Under the pieces are notes generated by a model. The model saw only the letters and a list, made by a program, of their open reading frames with translations. It made no database searches and was not told where the DNA came from. From Candidatus Bathyarchaeota archaeon (lineage in GTDB: Archaea > Thermoproteota > Bathyarchaeia > Bathyarchaeales > SOJC01): a DNA stretch of 64,000 nt. This document shows positions 16,477-23,991 of the stretch, piece after piece. Within the stretch, counting starts at the first letter, position 1. Every line of letters starts with the position of its first letter. The stretch covers positions 32,490 to 96,489 of the forward strand of contig JAGLZW010000009.1 of the NCBI GenBank assembly GCA_023131225.1. Direction: 5' to 3'. A program made the translations under genes and the position numbers.

Positions 16477-17304
16477 TCAGATATACTTCTTCAGCTTATT
16501 TTCAATTAGCAGCTTCGGGGATGCTCCAACTATGCGGTCCACTTCTGTTCCGTTCTTTATAATTAGCAACGTTGGAATTCCCATTACACTGAACCGTGTA
16601 GCTGTTTTCGGGTTTTCATCTACGTTAAGTTTACCAAAGACTATTTCGCCAGCATGCTCTTTAGCTAGCTCGTTTATGATTGGAGTAATCATGTGGCAGG
16701 GTCCACACCACGGTGCCCAGCAATCTATGACCATTAGCGGATGTTCTTTGATAGCCTTGCCGAAATCGGCGTCTGTTACTGTGATTGGGCTAGAGATTTC
16801 ATCGCCGCTTTTTGATTTTTTCATCATTTTTTGCATTTTTCTTGCCTTGATTTTTTCTAGTTCAGTGTCTTCTTTTTCTCCAAACAAGTGACCATGCTCC
16901 TTCATTATACATTTATTCATTATTACTGCTACTTCAGCTTTTTGAGCTTTCTCTGCAGCTTGCTGATTAGTTATTCCGAGTTGCATCCAGATTAAATAAG
17001 GCTTTCCATGCTGCTTTTTCAGTTGGATCGCTTGGTCTATTACAGGCGGCACATCTTCTGAGGATCTGAAGATGTCAACGATTTCTATAGTTTTTTGCGT
17101 TTCTGGTGGTATGTCCAGTAGGGTTTTGCAGGTTTTTTGTCCTAGGATTTGTTCTGCGTTAGGGTTGACCGGTATGACGTTGTAGCCTTTTTCTTGTAGA
17201 TATCGGGCGACTTGGTGGCTTGCTTTTGTGGAGTCTTGGGAGAGCCCGACGATGGCTAAGGTTTTATATTGTTTTAGGATTTGTTCTATGCTGGCTCGAT
17301 TCAA
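16477..17304 (-). CDS. CoA-binding domain fused to thioredoxin
   Basis: In this 275-residue protein, residues 1 to about 140 form a CoA-binding/YccU-type Rossmann domain: KTLAIVGLSQDSTKASHQVA, GYNVIPVNPNAEQILGQKTC, then the conserved VIMNKCIMKEHGHLFG. After a lysine-rich linker comes a full thioredoxin domain of about 100 residues with the active site CWAPWCGPCHM and the cis-proline loop VMGIPTLLI. The CoA-binding domain carries a conserved cysteine that the thioredoxin could reduce, perhaps a CoA-thiolated or disulfide form. That is inference. It heads the operon with the small membrane protein and DUF2148. Confidence 0.85.
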   Translation of the reverse strand: MNRASIEQILKQYKTLAIVGLSQDSTKASHQVARYLQEKGYNVIPVNPNAEQILGQKTCKTLLDIPPETQKTIEIVDIFRSSEDVPPVIDQAIQLKKQHGKPYLIWMQLGITNQQAAEKAQKAEVAVIMNKCIMKEHGHLFGEKEDTELEKIKARKMQKMMKKSKSGDEISSPITVTDADFGKAIKEHPLMVIDCWAPWCGPCHMITPIINELAKEHAGEIVFGKLNVDENPKTATRFSVMGIPTLLIIKNGTEVDRIVGASPKLLIENKLKKYI

Positions 17305-17470
17305 CCTTATGTTGCCTTCTTTTGAGGCACTGGTGGTTATTGCAGTACTAAAGACTTTAGATTTCTCTATACGCGGCTCTTAGATTAAATCGGCCGCTAC
17401 AACCCACAAATTAGCTGCCAATAGGCGTCATATATCACTTCGAGTGTACGTGCTTTGAGATTAGATACAG

Positions 17471-18823
17471 TCAGGATTGGCTGAAATCATTTAGGATAGT
17501 TGCCATAAATTTAGTTCCCTTTATAAAGCCATCTATGGTCAGGTTTTCGTTTGGAGCATGACCTTTCGCATCTGCGTGACTGCAACCCGCAGAAACAACG
17601 GGGCAATCCAACCAGTTTCGGAATAGATGCATAGGTCCTGAACCTGCACTAGTAGGATACACAACAGCTTTTTTCTTATAGATTTTTTCCGCCGCCTGAA
17701 CAACAACATCTACAAACTTGTCGGTTACGGGAGTTTTTGCTGGCTCAGTAGAACCATGTTCTATAGCTTCGACATCTCTGAAACCAGTTTTCTGCAAGTG
17801 GTTGACAAGCTTCTCTAGAATTTCGTTGGGCATCTGGTTGGGCACAAGTCTAAAGTCAAGTTTCACCATAGCTTCCTTTGGTAAAACTGTCTTCGAGCCG
17901 TGCCCCGTATAGCCCGTGAGAAAACCATTAATTGTGCATGTGGGACTGTAAAGCAGTGCTTTCTTTGCTTCTATCCCGGTTTTCCCGCGTAAAAACTTTT
18001 TTAACCCCAAAGTTTTCTTTAGTTTTTCTTCTTCAAGCGGAATGTCGCTCAATAGTTGGAGTTCTTCTTTAGAAGGCTGTTCAACGTCGTCATAAAAGCC
18101 TTCAATTAGTATATCTCCGTCTTTGTTTTTCAAACTGTTTAAAGTCCAGACGAGGCGCCACGCAGGATTTGGAATTAGCGGAGCATTTGCAGAGTGAACA
18201 TCCCTAGACGCACCTTTAGCTTTTAACTCAACCGACAACACACCTTTGAGCCCTAGGTAAATCTCGGGTCGTCCTTCATAGTTCGTTCCGCCAAACTCCC
18301 ATATTGTAGCGTCATTGGAAAACAAGTCTTTATGCCGCTTAACAACAGGTGCAAAATGGGGGCTGCCGATTTCTTCTTCGCCTTCAACAACAAACTTTAC
18401 ATTTACAGGAACGTCGCTAACAACTTCAAGAAAAGCCTCAATGGCCTTTATTCTCGAAACAATATTTCCCTTATTATCAGAGACGCCTCGACCATAAATT
18501 TTTCCCTCATAAACTTTGCCGCTGAAGGCATCGAATTTCCATTCTTCCAAGGGTTCAGGCGGTTGAACGTCATAATGATCGTAGAACAGCAGTGTTTTCT
18601 CTGAATTTTTCGACTTGAGCTCTCCATAAACAACGGGATATCCATCTTTTTCAGGAATTATCTCAGTAGAAAATCCAGCCTCACACAGCATTTTTTCAAC
18701 CATTTCGGCACATTCTTGCATCCCTTCACCCTTTGCAGAGACGCTGGGCTGTTTCACCAACCTTGCCACTTCTTGAATGAAGTTCTGCGAATGCCTGTCA
18801 ATATAGCCATAAACTTTTTTCAT
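17471..18823 (-). CDS. M20-family metallopeptidase
   Basis: The product has about 450 residues with the M20 metal-site motifs: LLFYDHYDVQPPEP, IYGRGVSDNKGNIVSRI, FVVEGEEEIGSPHF and the late GCSHADAKGHAPNENL. The inserted dimerisation domain is of normal length. This matches the ArgE/DapE/CNDP-type dipeptidase branch acting on small peptides or acyl amino acids. The ATG at 18823 is chosen, with GTG at 18838 as an alternative. The nitroreductase gene ends just upstream on the same strand, so they are probably co-transcribed. Confidence 0.87.
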   Translation of the reverse strand: MKKVYGYIDRHSQNFIQEVARLVKQPSVSAKGEGMQECAEMVEKMLCEAGFSTEIIPEKDGYPVVYGELKSKNSEKTLLFYDHYDVQPPEPLEEWKFDAFSGKVYEGKIYGRGVSDNKGNIVSRIKAIEAFLEVVSDVPVNVKFVVEGEEEIGSPHFAPVVKRHKDLFSNDATIWEFGGTNYEGRPEIYLGLKGVLSVELKAKGASRDVHSANAPLIPNPAWRLVWTLNSLKNKDGDILIEGFYDDVEQPSKEELQLLSDIPLEEEKLKKTLGLKKFLRGKTGIEAKKALLYSPTCTINGFLTGYTGHGSKTVLPKEAMVKLDFRLVPNQMPNEILEKLVNHLQKTGFRDVEAIEHGSTEPAKTPVTDKFVDVVVQAAEKIYKKKAVVYPTSAGSGPMHLFRNWLDCPVVSAGCSHADAKGHAPNENLTIDGFIKGTKFMATILNDFSQS

Positions 18824-18840
18824 GCCCACAAAAAGCACCG

Positions 18841-19350
18841 TCAGCTTAGAGGTTTGCCGAATTCTTCTTCGAAGAAGGTTTCTGAAATTTTCTTACTCGG
18901 TCTAGGCTTTGGAATTTCGTCAGGCACGCCGATGGGCAGTAGAGCAATTACGCGCTTCTCCTCAGGGATAGTAAGAATGTGCTTCACTTCCTCTTCGTTG
19001 AAAGCCCCTATCCAGCATGTACCATAGCCTAGGGCAACGGCCGCCAGAGCCATATGTTCCACCGCTATCATGGGGTCTTTTTCATACCATCTTTTAGATA
19101 TTTCAGGATCACCTATAGCCGTTACAATTGCCGCATCATCTGCCAAGAACATCTGATTGTTTGCTGCCTTAGCCAAAGCCTGCTTTCTTTCCGCATCACG
19201 CACCACCACAAAACACCACGGCTGTCGGTTAGCGGCAGAAGGCGCCAAGCGAGCAGCTTCAAAAATCATCTTCAACTCTTTATCTGAAATAGAACCAGAT
19301 TTATATTTTCTAATGCTTCTCCAAGTTTCTATTGTTTCAAAAATATCCAT
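18841..19350 (-). CDS. Nitroreductase-family FMN protein
   Basis: The 169-residue protein has the family pattern: ETIETWRSIRKYKSGSISDK at the front (FMN phosphate contact R-S-I-R), AARLAPSAANRQPWCFVVV, and the late GYGTCWIGAFNEEEVKHIL with PIGVPDEIPKPRPSKKISE. These enzymes are FMN- and NAD(P)H-dependent homodimers that reduce nitro groups or quinones. Length is normal. It lies immediately upstream of the M20 peptidase gene. Confidence 0.88.
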   Translation of the reverse strand: MDIFETIETWRSIRKYKSGSISDKELKMIFEAARLAPSAANRQPWCFVVVRDAERKQALAKAANNQMFLADDAAIVTAIGDPEISKRWYEKDPMIAVEHMALAAVALGYGTCWIGAFNEEEVKHILTIPEEKRVIALLPIGVPDEIPKPRPSKKISETFFEEEFGKPLS

Positions 19351-19469
19351 ACTCTTTCTCTCTATCTTGGATTCATACTTCGTAGAACCATATTATCCTT
19401 TACCTAATTTAGGTTTTAAGCAAGAGGCTTTTAATCAGAAAACCGCATTAGAATTCGAGGTACACTAAA

Positions 19470-20678
19470 ATGGTTGAGCAAAAAGATGTTTCAGATTTTC
19501 TCAAGCAACATGATAGTCAAGCTTCTCTTGACGAGATATCCGAAGGGCTTCACATAGCAAAGTATGGACCTGATTCCGCCTATGCTATACTTCAAGTTTT
19601 GAAATCGAAGGGTGTGGTTGATAGAAAAGGTGAAATGTGGATTCTAACAACCGATGTTGAACTAATTGTGCCTGAGGCAAAGCCGAAAGAGAAAGTTGTC
19701 ACTGCTGCCAAAGAAGAAAGCGAGCCGCAACATGATGTTAATAAAATAGTTAAAGCAATGGCTAAGACTCTAGCTAACGCTGTGAAAGAGGCAAGAGAGC
19801 CAGCAGACGAGTGGGAACTTGCCACAAAACCCATGACAACCGAAATCGAACGTAAAGAAAAAAAGCTTAGCTCCCTAGTACTGCGACCGAGCTCCGCAGG
19901 AAAAGCCAAAAAAACCTTGACAGCCCTTCCAACCGGAACTTTCATTGACCACTTGTTTCTCACAATTGAAGGGCCCCCGTTGAATGGTCTACCTATCGTA
20001 GGTCAGTTCGCACTCACTGGCTTGCCTGGCGCGGGCAAATCAATTCTTGTGGAGGAAATTGCCATAAATGTTTCTTCTGTGGAAAAGAAAGTTCTCTACG
20101 CAACGGCTGAAGACATTTGGCAGAGTCCTTCATCTCGTTTTGACCTGCAGTCTCGCATGAAAGAAAAAGCCGATTTTTTAGGAAAAGATTGGAGTAAAAT
20201 CCAGGAAAACTTGTTTGTGCTAGACACGGTCATGTTTCCAGAGCTACTTGACTGGGATACCTTTGCAGAGGTTTACCGCTACGTTGTAGAAAAGGAAAAC
20301 ATTGATTTAGCCATTATCGACTCTGTGACTGTTCTTGAATCGTATAGAGGCGCACTGAAATACCGAGTTATGGAGTTAGCTAGACACAACCAGAAGAAAG
20401 GGGTCACGTGCATCTATGTAAATCAACGCGGTAAAGAATCGTGGGATACTTATGAGATGGCAGGAGGCATTGGGCTTGCCCATAACCTTGATGGCACTAT
20501 AATAGTTGACTACGGGCGTGTATACTGGCAGGATCAGCAGATGGACTTGGAAGTGAAGAGAGGTGAGTTCGTCAGAATAGCGCGAGTCTTGGACTGTCGA
20601 ATGTGCAATTTCAAACGTGATAGAATCCGCATTGAGATCACAAAAGAGGGTCTATTGAGACCTGTAAAACCTTCCTAG
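19470..20678 (+). CDS. KaiC/RadA-like RecA-superfamily ATPase with N-terminal winged helix
   Basis: The 402-residue protein starts with about 65 residues of winged-helix type (LKQHDSQASLDEISEGLHIA, then LQVLKSKGVVDRKGEMWIL). A charged linker follows, then a RecA-like core: Walker A TGLPGAGKSILVEE near residue 190 and Walker B DLAIIDSVTVLESYRG near 280. Late come EMAGGIGLAHNLDGTIIVDY and two cysteines in DCRMCNF. It fits the archaeal KaiC-like/GvpD-like single-domain ATPases, many linked to signalling. A partner is not evident. Confidence 0.75.
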   Translation: MVEQKDVSDFLKQHDSQASLDEISEGLHIAKYGPDSAYAILQVLKSKGVVDRKGEMWILTTDVELIVPEAKPKEKVVTAAKEESEPQHDVNKIVKAMAKTLANAVKEAREPADEWELATKPMTTEIERKEKKLSSLVLRPSSAGKAKKTLTALPTGTFIDHLFLTIEGPPLNGLPIVGQFALTGLPGAGKSILVEEIAINVSSVEKKVLYATAEDIWQSPSSRFDLQSRMKEKADFLGKDWSKIQENLFVLDTVMFPELLDWDTFAEVYRYVVEKENIDLAIIDSVTVLESYRGALKYRVMELARHNQKKGVTCIYVNQRGKESWDTYEMAGGIGLAHNLDGTIIVDYGRVYWQDQQMDLEVKRGEFVRIARVLDCRMCNFKRDRIRIEITKEGLLRPVKPS

Positions 20679-20720
20679 AGGCTTCGATTTCGTAAATGGA
20701 CGCATTCGCTGACTAGACGA

Positions 20721-20732
20721 TTTTTATACAGG
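20721..20732 (+). promoter_or_regulatory. TATA-like box upstream of 20768
   Basis: The sequence GATTTTTATACAGG lies 36 to 48 bases before the ATG at 20768, matching archaeal promoter spacing. Confidence 0.4.
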
Positions 20733-20767
20733 TTTACATATTCTCCAGCAGAAAGGGGCAGTATTCG

Positions 20768-21307
20768 ATGACAATAATAATAGATGATGCGGGTATAGGA
20801 GACCTCCTTTTCGGTGTGGTCATAGGAGCCTTTCGTGATGAAACACAAGAATTTAGATATGAAATTTTGGATGTCAGATATTTCAGAAGTCAACAATTCC
20901 GCCAAAAAGAGTATCTGAACGAAGCTTCAAAGATTGTACTCCACTTACTGGACAGATTCAAACTCAAAGCAGAGGAACCAATCCACATCTGCAGGGGCTA
21001 CATCTTCGACGAGGCTGTTAAAGATTTGGGAAAGAGATACGGCGATGACCGAATCCGCCGAGTCAAAGTGACAGGAGAAACACAACGCCTTACAGAAACA
21101 GCTTACCTTGATGAAATAAGAAACTTGGGCTACAAACCCCTAAAAGAGAGGGACACAAAGAGGGCAAAAAACTTCTTCCACATGATGAACTGGTTGAAGA
21201 AAAACCCAAACAAATTGAAATACGCCAAAACTGGCTGGCCACGCCTATCTAGATACCACTTATTTAAATCATATCACCAAGCGGAATCAAGAGAAAACCG
21301 AAAATGA
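20768..21307 (+). CDS. Conserved archaeal protein of unknown function
   Basis: The 179-residue protein begins MTIIIDDAGIGDLLFGVVIG. The front reads as a beta strand followed by an acidic glycine-rich turn (IDDAGIGDLL), and later RVKVTGETQRLTETAYLDEI suggests a second alpha/beta half. The C-terminus is basic and aromatic (FHMMNWLKKNPNKLKYAKTG). The DDAG-x-GD front is reminiscent of RNase H-fold proteins, but I see no complete acidic site, so I leave function open. It has its own TATA-like box. Confidence 0.55.
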   Translation: MTIIIDDAGIGDLLFGVVIGAFRDETQEFRYEILDVRYFRSQQFRQKEYLNEASKIVLHLLDRFKLKAEEPIHICRGYIFDEAVKDLGKRYGDDRIRRVKVTGETQRLTETAYLDEIRNLGYKPLKERDTKRAKNFFHMMNWLKKNPNKLKYAKTGWPRLSRYHLFKSYHQAESRENRK

Positions 21308-21325
21308 CACTTTCAATAAGAAAAA

Positions 21326-21973
21326 CTATTGGTTGATGCCTTGTCGCTTTCTTCTCCACCTTGGCATGGCATAGGCCATCAGTGCGACCATCATTGCAGC
21401 CGAAGCCACAATTGTCCCAAGCGGAACTTCTGGAATAACACCAGTTGATGTTATAATTTTTGTATCCATAGCTGTATCTGTTAGACCATCATCGTCTGTT
21501 ACCCTAAGAGTGACATTGTATTCTCCAGGGATCAAGTATACAAAGGATACCACAACAGGAGATGTTGTGCTCTCATCATAGACGCCATCACCATCAAAAT
21601 CCCATTCATACAAGACGATCGTTCCGTTATAATCATAACTCTCACTAGGGTCAAATTCTATAGGTATACCCACAGGCGCAGTGTGCACGCTCTCTGTAAA
21701 CGATGCCACAGGCATATGTGCACCAAACTTCGCTATTATTTTCACTACATCAAAAATGTCTATCTTTCCATCAGCAACAACATCTACGTTTGGATTCCAA
21801 TACTTGTCACCAGATTGATAACCGTAGGCTTCCTTCACTACCATAATGTCATCCATATCAACTCTGCCATCACGGTTGACGTCTTCTGGTAAGTAACAAG
21901 CACAGGGGCTTGCAAGGGAAAGCATTATGACGCTAGCTAGGAAAGATGCCAACAGTAGATATGAGAATCGCAT
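21326..21973 (-). CDS. Secreted dockerin-PKD protein with C-terminal sorting signal
   Basis: In this 215-residue protein a signal peptide (LLLASFLASVIMLSLASPCA) is followed by two dockerin-type calcium loops, EDVNRDGRVDMDDIMVV and VVADGKIDIFDVVKII. A PKD domain follows, containing YEWDFDGDGVYDE. The tail, IPEVPLGTIVASAAMMVALM then MPRWRRKRQ, has the P-E-V-P motif, hydrophobic span and basic end of PEF-CTERM-like archaeosortase substrates. It is probably exported, trimmed and anchored. The orphan dockerin fragment at 12907 resembles its first part. Confidence 0.8.
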   Translation of the reverse strand: MRFSYLLLASFLASVIMLSLASPCACYLPEDVNRDGRVDMDDIMVVKEAYGYQSGDKYWNPNVDVVADGKIDIFDVVKIIAKFGAHMPVASFTESVHTAPVGIPIEFDPSESYDYNGTIVLYEWDFDGDGVYDESTTSPVVVSFVYLIPGEYNVTLRVTDDDGLTDTAMDTKIITSTGVIPEVPLGTIVASAAMMVALMAYAMPRWRRKRQGINQ

Positions 21974-22086
21974 GTTATTTGCTCCATTAACTCTTAACCT
22001 TGTTTTTAGATATTAGCCTAGTTTCAAAAATTGACACATTCTAAATTTTGACCTATTGACTGCACGTATGAACTTGGGTTTTTTTG

Positions 22087-22737
22087 CTATGAAAGATTGA
22101 GTTTTTTCAATCCTTTAAGAATCTCCTCAACTCCAATTTCAGGTGGTATGTCTGTGTCTTCACATTTGAATTTTACAAATGGAGCCTTGCCTTTGTAGTA
22201 TTCTAGAAGAGGTTGCGTTTGTCTTTCATAAACTTTCAACCTTTCCTTGATAACTTTTGGTGTATCATCAATCCGCTGATAGAGTTCGCCACCACATTTA
22301 TCGCAGATTCCTGGTTTCTTGGGTTTCAAATACCGAATATTGTAGACCTCTCCACAGTTTCTGCAGATTCTTCGGCTTGAGAGTCTTTCAATGATGATCC
22401 ACTCGGGTATAAGGAGGAGGATGATTACATCAATCTTCGCGAAAGTGCCAAGTGCCTTCGCTTGTTCAATAGTTCGAGGATAACCATCTAATATGAAACC
22501 CCTTTTGCTATCATCTTTGGCAAGTCTTTCTTTCAGAACCTCGACTATGATGTTGTCCGGGACTAGTTCCCCTTTGCTCATATACTCCTTGAGTTTTTTG
22601 CTTAACATTGTTTCTTCTTTCACTATCTCTCGAAGAATATCGCCCGTCGCTATGGCCGGCATGCCGAGTCTTAACTGTAACCTTGAGGCATATGTCCCCT
22701 TTCCTGAACCCGGCGGGCCGAGAATTATGAGGTTCAT
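22087..22737 (-). CDS. adk: Adenylate kinase
   Basis: This 216-residue enzyme is of the long, bacterial-like type. It has the P-loop LGPPGSGKGTYASRLQ, the AMP-binding ATGDILREIVK and GFILDGYPRTIEQAK, and a LID with four cysteines (CRNCGEVYN then CDKCGGELYQR), so a zinc-bearing lid. It interconverts ATP, ADP and AMP, which fits the AMP metabolism implied by the AMP phosphorylase in this window. ATG start; no partner gene close by. Confidence 0.95.
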   Translation of the reverse strand: MNLIILGPPGSGKGTYASRLQLRLGMPAIATGDILREIVKEETMLSKKLKEYMSKGELVPDNIIVEVLKERLAKDDSKRGFILDGYPRTIEQAKALGTFAKIDVIILLLIPEWIIIERLSSRRICRNCGEVYNIRYLKPKKPGICDKCGGELYQRIDDTPKVIKERLKVYERQTQPLLEYYKGKAPFVKFKCEDTDIPPEIGVEEILKGLKKLNLS

Positions 22738-22970
22738 TTTTCATGTCTCCTAGGAACTCGTGGTTTTAAAGAAGTTTACAGCTTGGTAATTAAGCATTAC
22801 TGCAAGAGTAATATTGGTAGCTACGCTCTGTACTCAAAAATTGCGTGGATTTTACCTATTTGCTTTAAGAGCCTTCTGGTTGTCTTTCCGCAAAATCTTT
22901 TTTCTACGCTCTTACTAACGTTCCTTAGAACTTTTTCAGAAAGTGAAAATGATCCGCAAAAAACTCAAAA

Positions 22971-23444
22971 TTATTTATGATAAATGTATATTGTGTGTGA
23001 TGGGTAGCCGAGCTTTGGGTTTTCACAGAAGTTTTCCGTTTTTACTGGTTTCCACCCTAGAATCTCGTAGTCGTGAGAAACTACTCGTGCACTGGGCTTC
23101 AACTCTTTTTCCAGCTTTGGCTTGACTTTGTCATTCGCGCTAGTTGTGAGATATAAAAACACGACGTTTGCTGGAGAAAGGTTCACTTTGAATAAGTCGT
23201 TTTGGACGATTGTTACTCGGTCTTGGATGCCGAGTTCATGAATAGTTGCTAAAGCTTTTTTGGCTAAATCTTCTCGCAGTTCAACGCCGACCGCTCTGGC
23301 TCCAAATTCTTGGGCGGCCATAATTACTGTTCGTCCATCCCCAGCGCCTAGATCGTAGAAGGTTTCACCAGGCTTTAGGTCCGCAAGTCTTAGCATGTGC
23401 CTGACAACTGGAAGAGGGGATGCAACGAAAGGAGCGATGGACAA
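22971..23444 (-). CDS. SAM-dependent methyltransferase
   Basis: The 157-residue single-domain class I methyltransferase has motif I ETFYDLGAGDGRTVIMAA, an acidic end of strand 2 in AVGVELREDLAKKA, and motif IV VVFLYLTTSANDKVKPKLE. The compact length and the SPLPVVRHMLRLADLKPGE opening resemble small protein-lysine methyltransferases of the ATPSC-KMT/FAM173 type, but the target cannot be told. Confidence 0.75.
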   Translation of the reverse strand: MSIAPFVASPLPVVRHMLRLADLKPGETFYDLGAGDGRTVIMAAQEFGARAVGVELREDLAKKALATIHELGIQDRVTIVQNDLFKVNLSPANVVFLYLTTSANDKVKPKLEKELKPSARVVSHDYEILGWKPVKTENFCENPKLGYPSHTIYIYHK

Positions 23445-23511
23445 TCTGTGGATTTCTCCTTCTATGCTTTTGTGTTATCGATTTGGATATTTTAATGTTT
23501 GTTGATGTTTA

Positions 23512-23784
23512 CTATGCTACATATGTGGTTTTCTTCTTTGGCATAGTTCGTCTTGCCTCACCGCACTTCAGACAGCTTTGCTGGCAAAGTTCAAGGTATT
23601 TCTCCTCGTCTTCTTTTACGACTCCAGCCGCCTGTTGGCAAAGCTCACTTTGTTCAATGCAACCTGATTCTTTACATAATTTTGAAATGAAGCTACAACA
23701 CTGCTCCACATCTTCTGGGCTAAAAGCAACACGATTTGTCCTTACAAGTAAGCAGAGTTCCCTTGCTAGGACACAAGTTCGCAT
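23512..23784 (-). CDS. Cysteine-rich four-helix-bundle protein (DUF326-like)
   Basis: The product has about 90 residues and nine cysteines in a repeating pattern: MRTCVLARELCLLV, EQCCSFISKLCKESGCIEQS, LCQQAAG, LELCQQSCLKCGEARR. This is the layout of DUF326 four-helix bundles, which bind copper or other metals through inward-facing cysteines. The internal ATG at 23784 is preferred over 23838 because the front of the longer frame is basic and unlike the family. A basic tail ends the protein. Confidence 0.6.
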   Translation of the reverse strand: MRTCVLARELCLLVRTNRVAFSPEDVEQCCSFISKLCKESGCIEQSELCQQAAGVVKEDEEKYLELCQQSCLKCGEARRTMPKKKTTYVA

Positions 23785-23991
23785 GTATTTGAACCTGCTC
23801 AAGGTTTTTTTCCTTAATCTTTTCCTACTTAATTCCAAGCATCCTTACTCCAAAGTGTGTATTAGTTTTTTGGTCGAGCAATTTATAGTTTTGGAAGCTT
23901 TAATAGCTATGGCTAATCTGTCTTTAAGTTGTTGGCTGGAATGCCAATACTCGCACATGAATTCGGACAGTGGAATTGGCAGTTCTCTCAA

